Below are positions 41,127 to 49,935 of a stretch of 64,000 nucleotides of DNA, piece after piece. The notes beneath the pieces were generated by a model, which saw nothing but the letters and a program-made list of their open reading frames with translations, was not told the origin of the DNA and searched no databases. Numbering within the stretch: position 1 is the stretch's first letter; every line of letters begins with the position of its first letter. The DNA is taken from contig CAZVSC010000003.1 of NCBI GenBank assembly GCA_964629325.1, forward strand, positions 1 through 64,000, in the 5' to 3' direction. This DNA comes from Eutrophocola sp964629325 (lineage in GTDB: Bacteria; Pseudomonadota; Gammaproteobacteria; Pseudomonadales; Pseudohongiellaceae). The translations under genes were made by a program, and so were the position numbers.

Positions 41127-42296
41127 TCAGACCAGCCAGACCTTGATGACGTGTTCGATGGCCCTGATTTCTTCGAGTGTATCCTCGCTGGGAGCAGACT
41201 CGATATCGATCAGGTTGTACGCGATGTCGTTGCGGCTCTTGTTGAGCATGTCTATCACGTTGATGTCCTTGTCCGCCAGGATGGACAGGATCTGGCCGAG
41301 CATCCTGGGCACGTTCTCGTTGATGATGGCGATACGGTGACCTCCGGATTTTTCCAGCGACAGGGACGGGAAGTTGACCGAGTTGCGGATATTGCCGTTC
41401 TCGAGAAAGTCACGCAGCTGGTCGACTGCCATGATGGCGCAGTTTTCCTCCGCCTCGTCCGTGCTGGCGCCGATGTGCGGCATCAGGATCGCTTTCCTGT
41501 TGCCGAGCAGCCCCGGGGTGGGGAAGTCGGATACGTAGCATCCCAGCCTGCCGGTGTTCAAGGCATCAAGCAGGGCGACCTCGTCAACGATGGCATCGCG
41601 CGAGAAATTCACCAGCACTGCACCGGACTTGAAATAGTTGATGACCTTGCGGTCGATCAGGTTGCGGGTGGTCTCCAGGACGGGCAGGTGCAGAGTGACA
41701 AAGTCCGAGCGCGAGATCAGCGATGTCAGGTTTTCCTGCTTCTCGATCTGGTTGGCCAGGCGCCAGGCCGCGTCCACGGAAATGGCGGGGTCGTAGCCCA
41801 GCACTTTCATGCCCAGCTGGATGGCGGCATCGGCCACCTGCGCCCCGATGGCGCCAAGGCCGACGATTCCCAGGATCTTGCCTTTGAGTTCCATGCCCTT
41901 GAAGTTTTTCTTCTCGGCTTCCACCAGTTTCGACAGCTCACCAGACTCCATGTCAGGCGACTGGTTGTTGAGCCAGTTGATGCCAGGTAGGATGCCGCGG
42001 GATGCCAGCAGAAGGCTGCACAACACGAGTTCCTTGACCGCATTGGCATTGGCGCCCGGTGTGTTGAATACGACGATGCCTTCACGGGTGTAATCTTCAA
42101 CAGGAATGTTGTTGGTGCCGGCACCGGCCCTGGCAACAGCCTTCAGGTTGCTGTTGATGTTGTCCCTGGACATTTTGGCGCTGCGCACCAGGATGGCGTC
42201 GGCTTCCGCCACGTCGGAAGAAACCTGATACTCTTGCTTCGGAAAACGCACGAGGCCCTTGTCAGAAATCTGATTGAAGGTCTGGATCTTGAACAT
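41127..42296 (-). CDS. serA: D-3-phosphoglycerate dehydrogenase, ACT-domain type
   Basis: First enzyme of serine synthesis: oxidises 3-phosphoglycerate with NAD. 389 residues. The Rossmann motif is LGIVGLGAIGAQVADAAI near residue 143; catalytic residues are Arg in LVNFSRDAIVDE, Glu in the following VSDFPTPGLL segment's counterpart and His in MPHIGASTDEAEENC. The C-terminal ACT domain is HRIAIINENVPRMLGQILSILADKDIN, quoted in parts; it senses serine for feedback inhibition. The size matches the short SerA of many bacteria rather than the 410-residue E. coli form. It leads the serA-serC operon. Confidence 0.94.
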   Translation of the reverse strand: MFKIQTFNQISDKGLVRFPKQEYQVSSDVAEADAILVRSAKMSRDNINSNLKAVARAGAGTNNIPVEDYTREGIVVFNTPGANANAVKELVLCSLLLASRGILPGINWLNNQSPDMESGELSKLVEAEKKNFKGMELKGKILGIVGLGAIGAQVADAAIQLGMKVLGYDPAISVDAAWRLANQIEKQENLTSLISRSDFVTLHLPVLETTRNLIDRKVINYFKSGAVLVNFSRDAIVDEVALLDALNTGRLGCYVSDFPTPGLLGNRKAILMPHIGASTDEAEENCAIMAVDQLRDFLENGNIRNSVNFPSLSLEKSGGHRIAIINENVPRMLGQILSILADKDINVIDMLNKSRNDIAYNLIDIESAPSEDTLEEIRAIEHVIKVWLV

Positions 42297-42478
42297 GGTG
42301 AGGGTAGTACCTTTGGGAACCGGTAGTGCCAGTTAAAAGCCAATAACCAGTAAGGAGCCAATAAAGGGATGCGGATTGCGCACCCTGAAAAATTCAGGGG
42401 CGAATTTATACAGGGAAATGAGAAAAAATTCCAGTTTAAATGGCGTCAAAAGCAGTACAGAAGCAGGGAGAAAACCGG

Positions 42479-42760
42479 ATGAAATCCGACTGGCATGTCT
42501 ATATCCTGCGCACCGCCGCAGGCATGCTTTACACCGGCATCACCACGGATGTCGACCGACGGCTGGCCGAGCATGCCGGCGCTGGCAAGGGGGCAAGAAG
42601 CCTGCGTGGGAAAGGACCGCTGGAACTGGTCTACCGGCTGCCCGCCAGGGACCGCAGTGAAGCCTCCCGCCTGGAGGCGCGCATCAAGAAGCTCAGTCGT
42701 GCCGACAAGCTCAGGCTTATTGCCGATGACAGGGCCATCCTGGACCTGATCAACCCCTGA
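42479..42760 (+). CDS. GIY-YIG nuclease-domain protein
   Basis: 93 residues from ATG 42479, which has GGGAG 8 bases upstream. The GIY-YIG fold is marked by HVYILRTAAGMLYTGITTD (GIY motif as YIL...YTG), followed by Arg and Glu in RRLAEHAG and EASRLEARIKKLSRADKL. This stand-alone group (UPF0213-like) has no demonstrated substrate. No phage or homing context is visible; it sits just upstream of the proA cell-wall/NAD block and its stop is followed by a -10 box for proA. Confidence 0.85.
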   Translation: MKSDWHVYILRTAAGMLYTGITTDVDRRLAEHAGAGKGARSLRGKGPLELVYRLPARDRSEASRLEARIKKLSRADKLRLIADDRAILDLINP

Positions 42761-42783
42761 ATGTCCGTTGCCGGCAAGTGGGG

Positions 42784-42789
42784 TATAAT
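42784..42789 (+). promoter_or_regulatory. candidate -10 box upstream of proA
   Basis: A perfect TATAAT 31 bases before the proA ATG, just after the GIY-YIG gene stop. No -35 at standard spacing is convincing. Confidence 0.4.
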
Positions 42790-42819
42790 ACCTTCCTTCA
42801 ATTACTTACGGCCCGGGTC

Positions 42820-44091
42820 ATGACCGAAGCGAAGAACATCATCAAGTTGCAAATGCAGGAGCTGGGGCAGAATGCCCGTGCGGCTTCCCGCGTCATGGCA
42901 GCGGCGGATACGGGCACGAAGAATGCTGCCCTCCTGGCTGCCATGGCAGCCATCGACGGCACCCGTGCTGTGCTGATCGAGGCAAATGCCCGTGACCTTG
43001 CCGCTGGCAGGGAAAAGGGCCTGGAATCGGCGATGCTCGATCGGCTGGAGCTGACCGAAGCCCGGATCGACAAAATGATCGAAGGGCTCAGGCAGGTTGC
43101 GGCCCTGTCGGATCCCATCGGTGAGATCACCGATATGCGTTTCATGCCAAGCGGCATCCAGGTCGGCAAGATGCGCGTACCACTTGGCGTCATCGGCATC
43201 ATTTACGAATCCCGTCCCAATGTCACCGTGGAGGCCGCCAGCCTCTGCCTGAAGTCGGGCAATGCCACCATTTTGCGCGGCGGCTCCGAAGCCTTCCATT
43301 CCAACCAGGCGATAGCCGACTGTATTCGTGTGGGACTGGAAAGTGCAGGCCTGCCCGCCGCCGCTGTCCAGGTGGTCGGTACCACTGACCGGGCGGCTGT
43401 CGGGGAAATGATTACCATGCCGGAATACGTCGACGTGATCGTGCCTCGCGGCGGCAAGAGCCTGATCGAACGCATCAGTCGCGATGCACGGGTTCCCGTG
43501 ATCAAGCATCTCGACGGTATCTGCCATGTCTACATCGACGATGGCGCAGATGCCACCAAGGCGGTGAATATCGCCCTCAATGCCAAGACCAACCGTTACG
43601 GCGTCTGCAATGCGATGGAGACTTTGCTGGTGGCGGAGTCCATGGCCGAGACCATCCTGCCGCAGCTGGAGCAGGTCTACAGTGAATATGACGTAGAACT
43701 GCGCGGGTGTGACAAAACCCGGGCCATCCTGCCTGGCGCGCTCGAGGCGACCGAGGAAGACTGGCGCACCGAGTATCTTGGCCCGATCCTGTCCATACGT
43801 GTGGTTGGCGGCATCGATGAAGCGATCGAGCACATCAACACCTACGGCTCACAACATACCGATACTATCGTGACGGAAGATTACGCGCGCGGCCGCCGCT
43901 TCCTGCGTGAGGTCGATTCCAGCTCCGTCATGATCAATGCCTCGCCACGTTTCGCCGACGGTTTCGAGTATGGTCTTGGCGCCGAGATCGGCATTTCCAC
44001 CGACAAGATCCATGCGCGCGGTCCCGTAGGACTCGAAGGTCTTACCTCGCAGAAATACATCGTCCTGGGTGACGGGCACCTGCGCAAATAG
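42820..44091 (+). CDS. proA: gamma-glutamyl phosphate reductase
   Basis: Second step of proline synthesis: reduces gamma-glutamyl phosphate to the semialdehyde with NADPH. 423 residues from ATG 42820; the upstream GTG-led extension overlaps the promoter and is not used. The catalytic Cys is in NRYGVCNAMETLL near residue 265. The substrate and cofactor segments ESRPNVTVEAASLCLKSGN and ILRGGSEAFHSN are typical. proB is not adjacent. The nadD gene starts directly after its stop (GTG immediately after TAG), so this heads a long co-directional block. Confidence 0.94.
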   Translation: MTEAKNIIKLQMQELGQNARAASRVMAAADTGTKNAALLAAMAAIDGTRAVLIEANARDLAAGREKGLESAMLDRLELTEARIDKMIEGLRQVAALSDPIGEITDMRFMPSGIQVGKMRVPLGVIGIIYESRPNVTVEAASLCLKSGNATILRGGSEAFHSNQAIADCIRVGLESAGLPAAAVQVVGTTDRAAVGEMITMPEYVDVIVPRGGKSLIERISRDARVPVIKHLDGICHVYIDDGADATKAVNIALNAKTNRYGVCNAMETLLVAESMAETILPQLEQVYSEYDVELRGCDKTRAILPGALEATEEDWRTEYLGPILSIRVVGGIDEAIEHINTYGSQHTDTIVTEDYARGRRFLREVDSSSVMINASPRFADGFEYGLGAEIGISTDKIHARGPVGLEGLTSQKYIVLGDGHLRK

Positions 44092-44760
44092 GTGGCAGCC
44101 ACTTCCCCGCCAGTATCCGGACTGGGCCTTATGGGCGGCATGTTCGACCCGGTTCACAACGGCCACCTGAATATCGCCCTGGGTACCCAACAACGTTTGC
44201 AACTGGACCGGCTTGCACTGTTGCCATGCGGAATACCTGTGCACCGCGCCAACGACCTGACGCCTGCCGTGCATCGCCTGGCCATGCTGCACCTGGCCCT
44301 GCAGGATCATGCCGGCCTTGTCGTCGACGATCGGGAATGCCTGGAGCCCGCACCCTCCTACGCATTCAACAGCCTGCAGGCCATCCGCAGGGAAAACCCT
44401 GAAGCGGCCCTGTATTACCTGGTGGGCCAGGATGCGTTCAACAAGTTCCACACCTGGTACCACTGGCGTGAGATCTTCGGGTTAACCCACATCGTGGTTG
44501 CCGCCCGGCCCGGTGCGACTGCTGAAACTGGTGGGGAATTGTCAGGGGAAGTGCGGGTGCGTAAGGTTGAATCTGTCGATGAATTGAAACAATCGATGTG
44601 CGGCAAAATTTTTACCCTGGAAATGCCCATGCTGGATATTTCCTCGACCATGGTGCGTGAAAGAGTTTCCCGCCATGAACCCATCGACGACCTGGTGCCC
44701 ACATCTGTTGCCGATTATATTGAAACCAACGGGCTCTACACTGCGGAGAATAATGCGTGA
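44092..44760 (+). CDS. nadD: nicotinate-nucleotide adenylyltransferase
   Basis: Makes deamido-NAD from nicotinate mononucleotide and ATP. 222 residues from GTG 44092. The nucleotidyltransferase motif is GLMGGMFDPVHNGHLNIA (H-x-G-H) near residue 10, and the second motif MLDISSTMVRERV (ISSTxxR) is near 182. It starts directly after proA and overlaps the start of rsfS by 4 bases (GTGA). The order nadD-rsfS-rlmH is conserved in gammaproteobacteria and supports the call. Confidence 0.94.
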   Translation: MAATSPPVSGLGLMGGMFDPVHNGHLNIALGTQQRLQLDRLALLPCGIPVHRANDLTPAVHRLAMLHLALQDHAGLVVDDRECLEPAPSYAFNSLQAIRRENPEAALYYLVGQDAFNKFHTWYHWREIFGLTHIVVAARPGATAETGGELSGEVRVRKVESVDELKQSMCGKIFTLEMPMLDISSTMVRERVSRHEPIDDLVPTSVADYIETNGLYTAENNA

Positions 44761-45095
44761 ATGCCGAACAACTGAAAGATATCGCGATAACAGCAATTGA
44801 TGACATGAAGGGCAGGGATGTCGCCTGTCTGCAGGTATCCGATATCACGACGATCACCGACTACATGATCGTCGTCACCGGCACATCTTCGCGCCATGTC
44901 AATTCGATGGCGGACGAAGTGCAGAAAAAGGTAAAGGAAGCAGGTGGAACAGTTACCGGGATGGAAGGTAAAGGGCAATCCGACTGGGTGCTGATCGACC
45001 TCGGCGATGTGATCGTGCATGTCATGACGGAAGAGACACGGAAGTTGTACGACCTGGAATCGCTCTGGAGCATGACGCCGGCATCAGCGGAGTGA
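44757..45095 (+). CDS. rsfS: ribosomal silencing factor
   Basis: Binds ribosomal protein uL14 on the 50S subunit and blocks joining of 30S during nutrient limitation. 112 residues, full length. The conserved pattern VACLQVSDITTITDYMIVVTGTSSRHVNSMADEV is visible in parts (TTITDYMIVVTGTSSRH), as is GMEGKGQSDWVLIDLGDVIVH. GTG 44757 overlaps nadD by 4 bases, so translation is coupled. Regulated with the surrounding block; no separate promoter seen. Confidence 0.94.
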   Translation: MNAEQLKDIAITAIDDMKGRDVACLQVSDITTITDYMIVVTGTSSRHVNSMADEVQKKVKEAGGTVTGMEGKGQSDWVLIDLGDVIVHVMTEETRKLYDLESLWSMTPASAE

Positions 45096-45132
45096 TGCAG
45101 GACATGCGCGACGGTTTTGCGGAGCATGGCAG

Positions 45133-45606
45133 GTGAAAATCAACCTTGTTGCTGTCGGCACGAAAATGCCGGACTGGGTTGATACCGGTGTCGCCGAGTA
45201 CCGGAAGCGTTTGCCGCGCAGTTTTGAACTGGTCGTTACGGAAATTCCGCTGGCCAGGCGCAGCAAGGCTAATCCAGACATTGACAGGCTGCGCGACAAG
45301 GAGGGCAAGGCGCTGTTGAATGCCCTGTCCGACGGCCAGTTCATCGTGGCGCTGGATGTGAAGGGCAAAACCTGGTCTACCGAGGCCATGGCGCAGAAAT
45401 TCGAGCAGGTTATGGGGCAGGGCAGGGATATTGCCCTGCTGGTGGGTGGCCCGGACGGCTTATCCCCGGAATGCCTGGCAGCAGCGGATGAAAAATGGTC
45501 GCTGTCCGCTTTAACATTACCGCATACTATTGTTAGAATTGTCGTTGCGGAACAAGTATATAGGTGCTGGAGCGTGCTGGCCGGGCACCCGTATCACCGA
45601 GAGTGA
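45133..45606 (+). CDS. rlmH: 23S rRNA pseudouridine1915-N3 methyltransferase
   Basis: SPOUT methyltransferase that methylates pseudouridine 1915 in helix 69 of 23S rRNA on assembled ribosomes. 157 residues, the standard length. The knot region is visible as IALLVGGPDGLSPECLAAADEKWSLSALTLPH (SAM-binding GGPDGL, then SLSALTLPH), ending in AEQVYRCWSVLAGHPYHRE. GTG 45133 is the start. It belongs to the rsfS-rlmH-mrdA series; 37 bases separate it from rsfS. Confidence 0.94.
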   Translation: MKINLVAVGTKMPDWVDTGVAEYRKRLPRSFELVVTEIPLARRSKANPDIDRLRDKEGKALLNALSDGQFIVALDVKGKTWSTEAMAQKFEQVMGQGRDIALLVGGPDGLSPECLAAADEKWSLSALTLPHTIVRIVVAEQVYRCWSVLAGHPYHRE

Positions 45607-45686
45607 TCAGGAAAAAAATCAGGCGCAATCCGTACCAGGGCAAGCCCAGGCAAAATGGCACAATTTGATATCGCGTGATATCGCTT

Positions 45687-47702
45687 ATGGCTGAAAAGAT
45701 TACGCTACAGGATCACCAACTCGAACGGCAAATCGTTTTGTCGCGAATCCTTGTCGGCGGCACAATCGCCTTCCTTCTCATTCTCGTTCTCCTGGCCAGG
45801 CTGTTTTATCTCCAGGTCAACCAATTCGATTACTACACCACCAAGTCTGACAGTAACCGCATCCGCATCCAGCCCATCGTTCCCACCCGCGGCCTGATCT
45901 ATGACCGCAACGGCATTTTGCTTGCCGAGAATGTCCCCAGCTTCACCCTGTCACTGGTGAAAGAGCAGGCCGGTGATATTGACCAGGCGCTTGAAACCAT
46001 TCGCTCCCTCATCAACCTCACGGATGATGAAGTGGACAAGTTCCGGACCCGGCTCAAGACACGCGGTGTGCCCTATTCGGCCGTGCCAGTTCGATACGAC
46101 CTCAACGAAGAGGAAATCGCCCGTATCGCCGTGAACCAGTTTCGCCTGCCTGGCGTCAGTGTCGACGCCGAACTTGTGCGCCACTACCCGCAAGGCGACG
46201 CCTTTGCCCATGTTGTCGGCTATCTGGGCAGTATCACCGAGGAAGAGATCAAGATCCTGGATCCCGTCAATTACAACGGTACCCACCAGATCGGCAAGAT
46301 GGGTATGGAGAATTTTTACGAAGACATCCTGCACGGGCAGGTCGGTTACGAAACCGTTGAAAAGAATTCCTTCGGCCGGATCATGAAAGTGCTCGAGCGC
46401 ACCGACCCGGTGCCCGGTCAGGACATCGTCCTTAACCTCGACAGTTCGCTGCAGCAGGCCGCTATTGAGGCGCTCGGGGATTACCGGGGATCTGTCGTTG
46501 CGCTGGATCCGGAAAGCGGCGGTATCCTGGCCATGGTGAGCAAGCCGGCATTCGACCCGAACCTGTTTGTGCGCGGTATCAGCCGCAAGCAGTACGCCGA
46601 ACTCAATGATCCCGTTCGTACGCCCCTGTTCAATCGCTCGGTGGCCAAGTATGCGCCGGGTTCCACGGTGAAACCCTTCATCGGTCTTGCCGCGCTGAAT
46701 GAAGGATTCCGCACAACCGAAGACACCGTATACGATCCGGGTTATTACACGCTGGACAAGCACCGCCATTACGACTGGACCTGGTGGTCGAACAAGTCGG
46801 GACACGGCACGGTCGATCTGCAGCGTGCCATTTACCAGTCGTGCAATGTGTATTTCTGGGACCTTGCCACCGACATGGGCATCGACCGCATTCATGATTT
46901 CCTGTTCCGTTTCGGCTTTGGCCGCAATGTCAGTTTCGACCTGCCGTCCGCCAGCACCGGCACCCTGCCGTCGCGGGAGTGGAAGCGGGCCGCCTTGGGT
47001 GAACCCTGGTATCCGGGTGAAACCCTGAACTCGTTCGTCGGCCAGGGTTATACCGAGGCCACGCCCCTGCAACTCGCCACGGCCGCGATGCTGATGTCCA
47101 ACAAGGGCAAGTGGTATCGTCCGGCGGTGTTGAAGCAGATAGGCGTTGAAGGTACCCCCATCGACCAGCGCGGCTTCCTGCCGGATATCGAGATCAAGAA
47201 CCCGGAGCACTGGGACTTCATCGCCCGGGCGATGGAAATGGTCGTCAACAGGGGCTACGGCACAGAATATCGCACCTACGGTACAGCCTTCCCATACATC
47301 GCCGACGGCAATCCGGTGAAATACCGCATGGCTGGCAAATCCGGCACCGCCCAGGTGGTGGCCATTCCCGACGAATATGATCGTGCCGACGAGGTGCCTG
47401 AGAAATACCGTGAACATGCCTGGTTCATATCCTTCGCTCCCATCGACAACCCGAAAATTGCCCTGGCCGTATTCATCGAACACGGGGAAGGCGGCAGTGC
47501 GGTGGCCGGACCGATTGCCCGGCAGATACTGGATGCCTACCTGCTGGAAGATGGTGAACTGAAACCGGAATACCGCTATCCCCAGATTTCCGAGGAGCTG
47601 CACGAGGAAGGCGAGACACACGATGAACCGGCGCCAGGGGATTTCGCCGAAGTTCTGCCCGTCCGGCAAAATGAGCTGCCCCTTGCTGCCATCAACCAGT
47701 AA
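45687..47702 (+). CDS. mrdA: penicillin-binding protein 2 (elongation transpeptidase)
   Basis: Peptidoglycan D,D-transpeptidase of the rod-shape complex, working with RodA. 671 residues from ATG 45687; a GTG 12 bases upstream is an alternative. An N-terminal anchor helix is FLLILVLLARLFYLQVNQF. The active-site serine motif is PGSTVKPF (S-x-x-K) near residue 330, the second motif is YQSCNVYFW and the third is MAGKSGTAQVV near 555. The pedestal domain has the GRIGxxGME-like HQIGKMGMENFYEDIL. rodA follows 44 bases downstream, in the usual elongasome pair. Confidence 0.95.
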   Translation: MAEKITLQDHQLERQIVLSRILVGGTIAFLLILVLLARLFYLQVNQFDYYTTKSDSNRIRIQPIVPTRGLIYDRNGILLAENVPSFTLSLVKEQAGDIDQALETIRSLINLTDDEVDKFRTRLKTRGVPYSAVPVRYDLNEEEIARIAVNQFRLPGVSVDAELVRHYPQGDAFAHVVGYLGSITEEEIKILDPVNYNGTHQIGKMGMENFYEDILHGQVGYETVEKNSFGRIMKVLERTDPVPGQDIVLNLDSSLQQAAIEALGDYRGSVVALDPESGGILAMVSKPAFDPNLFVRGISRKQYAELNDPVRTPLFNRSVAKYAPGSTVKPFIGLAALNEGFRTTEDTVYDPGYYTLDKHRHYDWTWWSNKSGHGTVDLQRAIYQSCNVYFWDLATDMGIDRIHDFLFRFGFGRNVSFDLPSASTGTLPSREWKRAALGEPWYPGETLNSFVGQGYTEATPLQLATAAMLMSNKGKWYRPAVLKQIGVEGTPIDQRGFLPDIEIKNPEHWDFIARAMEMVVNRGYGTEYRTYGTAFPYIADGNPVKYRMAGKSGTAQVVAIPDEYDRADEVPEKYREHAWFISFAPIDNPKIALAVFIEHGEGGSAVAGPIARQILDAYLLEDGELKPEYRYPQISEELHEEGETHDEPAPGDFAEVLPVRQNELPLAAINQ

Positions 47703-47746
47703 TCACTCAGGTCACCAGGCCATGGCCCTGAACAGGCGGTGAACAT

Positions 47747-48895
47747 TTGAGCAGCCCTGATTTTGTAAGACACCTCGGATTCATAGGCCAGGGCCTGGGC
47801 CGGCGCAAGAGTCTCTGGGAATATTTCCACATCGACCTGCCCCTGCTGGTTTCACTGGTCATCCTCCTTGGCTTCGGATTGATGGTGCTGTACAGCGCCA
47901 CTGACGGCAACCTTGTCCTGATGCGTCGCCAGTTTGCCTTCATCATAGTTGCGATCATTGCCATGGGTCTTGTTGCCCAGGTCGACATGCGCATCCTGAA
48001 GCGCTGGTCGGGCTGGATGTATCTGGGCGGACTGGCGTTGCTGGTAGCGGTAATTTTCTTCGGCAGTACGGGCGGTGGCGCGAAACGCTGGCTGGACCTG
48101 CCGCTGCTGCCGCGTTTCCAGCCTTCAGAAATCATGAAAGTCGCTTTGCCGATGACCATCGCGGCGTATTTTTCCCGGCGCGCACTGCCGCCCAGGTTCA
48201 AGCACGTGTTCTGGTCATTCATACTGGTCATGCTGCCGGCCGCGCTTATCGCCGTCGAACCAGACCTGGGTACGGCCCTGCTGATCGCCGTGTCGGGCAT
48301 TTTCGTCTTGCTGCTGGCCGGTATCCGCTGGAAATTGGTGTTCTCCATCCTGGGCGCCGGCATCCTCTCGAGCCCGGCGCTGTGGATCTTCTACATGTCC
48401 GACTACCAGAAGCAGCGCATCAAGACCCTCCTGAATCCGCAAAGCGACCCGCTTGGCGCCGGCTGGAACATCATCCAGTCCCAGACTGCCATCGGCTCCG
48501 GCGGTGTCTACGGCAAGGGCTGGCTCAATGGCGTACAGTCACGGCTGGACTTCCTGCCGGAAGGGCAGACCGACTTTATCGTCGCCGTCCTCGCCGAGGA
48601 ATTCGGCCTGGCAGGCATGCTGTTCCTGCTGGCCTTATATGCCAGCATCATCGGCAGGGGGCTGTATATCGCCGCCATGGCCCAGGACACTTTCAGCCGC
48701 CTTCTGGCCGGCAGCATCATCCTGACCTTTTTTGTATACGTGTTCGTGAACATCGGCATGGTGAGCGGAATCCTGCCGGTGGTAGGTGTGCCGCTGCCCA
48801 TGGTGAGCCTTGGCGGAACCTCCATCCTGACTCTGATGGTCGGATTCGGGATTCTCATGTCCATCCATACGCACAACAAGACTTTGATCCCTTAA
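47747..48895 (+). CDS. rodA: peptidoglycan glycosyltransferase RodA (elongasome)
   Basis: SEDS-family glycan polymerase that partners PBP2. 382 residues from TTG 47747 with a weak upstream GGCGGTGA. About ten membrane helices are seen. The SEDS signature segments are QFAFIIVAIIAMG, RFQPSEIMKVALPMTIAAYFSRR in parts, the catalytic Asp loop in AVEPDLGTALLIAVSG, and the C-terminal LPVVGVPLPMVSLGGTSILT. The next gene, rlpA, has a -10 candidate in between, so it may have its own promoter as well. Confidence 0.95.
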   Translation: MSSPDFVRHLGFIGQGLGRRKSLWEYFHIDLPLLVSLVILLGFGLMVLYSATDGNLVLMRRQFAFIIVAIIAMGLVAQVDMRILKRWSGWMYLGGLALLVAVIFFGSTGGGAKRWLDLPLLPRFQPSEIMKVALPMTIAAYFSRRALPPRFKHVFWSFILVMLPAALIAVEPDLGTALLIAVSGIFVLLLAGIRWKLVFSILGAGILSSPALWIFYMSDYQKQRIKTLLNPQSDPLGAGWNIIQSQTAIGSGGVYGKGWLNGVQSRLDFLPEGQTDFIVAVLAEEFGLAGMLFLLALYASIIGRGLYIAAMAQDTFSRLLAGSIILTFFVYVFVNIGMVSGILPVVGVPLPMVSLGGTSILTLMVGFGILMSIHTHNKTLIP

Positions 48896-48910
48896 TCAGG
48901 ATTCCTCGGG

Positions 48911-48916
48911 TATAAT
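48911..48916 (+). promoter_or_regulatory. candidate -10 box upstream of rlpA
   Basis: A perfect TATAAT, 45 bases before the rlpA GTG. A TTGATC upstream is at 21 bases, too far for a normal promoter. Confidence 0.35.
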
Positions 48917-48955
48917 GCGCACTACTGATTTGTTTCTCGGAGTGGAATAAGACAA

Positions 48956-49870
48956 GTGACGCCTTGGTCGGCATTGACCAGAATCGTACTACTTCTCCTG
49001 GCTGCTACCCTGGCAGCCTGTGTAAGCCCAACCTCCCCCCAAAAAACGGGTTCCGGCCGCTACGAGATGGCCAATGACAGCCCGGAACTTGAACCTATCG
49101 ACCTGTCTGCAATCAAACCAGTAATGCCCGTGCCGGTTACGCGTACACTTGCCGGCAACAAGAGCCCCTATGAGGTCAACGGTAAAACGTACCATGTCAT
49201 GAACTCCGAAGCGGGTTACCAGGAAACGGGGATGGCCTCGTGGTACGGCAGGAAATTTCACGGCCACCTGACGTCCAATGGTGAGATATACGACATGTTC
49301 AGCCTATCCGCTGCGCACAAGAGCCTGCCCATTCCGAGTTTTGCCGAGGTGACCAACCTGGACAACAACAAGTCGGTCATCGTCAGGGTGAATGATCGGG
49401 GTCCGTTTCACGATGGACGCATCATCGACCTGTCCTATGCGGCAGCGGCAACCCTGGATTATGCAGACAAGGGTACGGCCCGGGTCAGGGTAAGGGCGCT
49501 GGTACCGGCGACGGTGACGCCGACCGATCGCCAGCCGTTGCTGCTGACCGAGAACAGCAGTGCGCCCCAGGCGCAGATTGAAGTGCAGAATGAAGTGCTG
49601 CAGGAACGCGAAAGAATCGAAAGGGATGCCGGCGAGGAGTTCCTGCAGGTGGGTGCATTCAGCAGCATCGATAGTGCGCGGCAGTTGCTGGCCACCGTGA
49701 GTGGATTTACCTCGCTGCCGGTTTTTATCCGCAGTGACGAAGATGTGAACACCGGCAACCTGCTGCACAGAGTGCGCCTGGGGCCGGTAAATGAGACAAT
49801 GGACCTGCAGGGCCTGATCGGCGCGATCATGGCGGCAGGTTTGGGCCGGCCTTTCAGGGTCAGGCAATAG
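48956..49870 (+). CDS. rlpA: septal lytic transglycosylase lipoprotein RlpA
   Basis: 304 residues from GTG 48956. The lipobox LLLAATLAACVSP gives a lipid-modified Cys near residue 22, for the outer membrane. The double-psi beta-barrel domain covers about 95-185, with GMASWYGRKFHGHLTSNGE, AHKSLPIPSFAEVTN and VIVRVNDRGPFHDGRIIDLS in parts. The C-terminal SPOR domain, about residues 220-304, carries EEFLQVGAFSSIDSARQLL and binds stripped septal peptidoglycan. RlpA cleaves such naked glycan strands in Pseudomonas. Gene order rodA-rlpA-dacA equals that of E. coli. Confidence 0.93.
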   Translation: MTPWSALTRIVLLLLAATLAACVSPTSPQKTGSGRYEMANDSPELEPIDLSAIKPVMPVPVTRTLAGNKSPYEVNGKTYHVMNSEAGYQETGMASWYGRKFHGHLTSNGEIYDMFSLSAAHKSLPIPSFAEVTNLDNNKSVIVRVNDRGPFHDGRIIDLSYAAAATLDYADKGTARVRVRALVPATVTPTDRQPLLLTENSSAPQAQIEVQNEVLQERERIERDAGEEFLQVGAFSSIDSARQLLATVSGFTSLPVFIRSDEDVNTGNLLHRVRLGPVNETMDLQGLIGAIMAAGLGRPFRVRQ

Positions 49871-49935
49871 AAGAGACAAGAGACAAGGGGAATCAGCCAA
49901 AAGCCATGTACAACTCACTTCCAATACTACCGAGC

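Noticed and set aside
41034..41990. 318-codon plus-strand frame opposite serA
   Set aside because: Shadow of serA; composition typical of antisense frames in GC-rich DNA and no family match.
45951..47669. 572-codon minus-strand frame opposite mrdA
   Set aside because: Shadow of the PBP2 gene, whose active-site motifs are on the plus strand.
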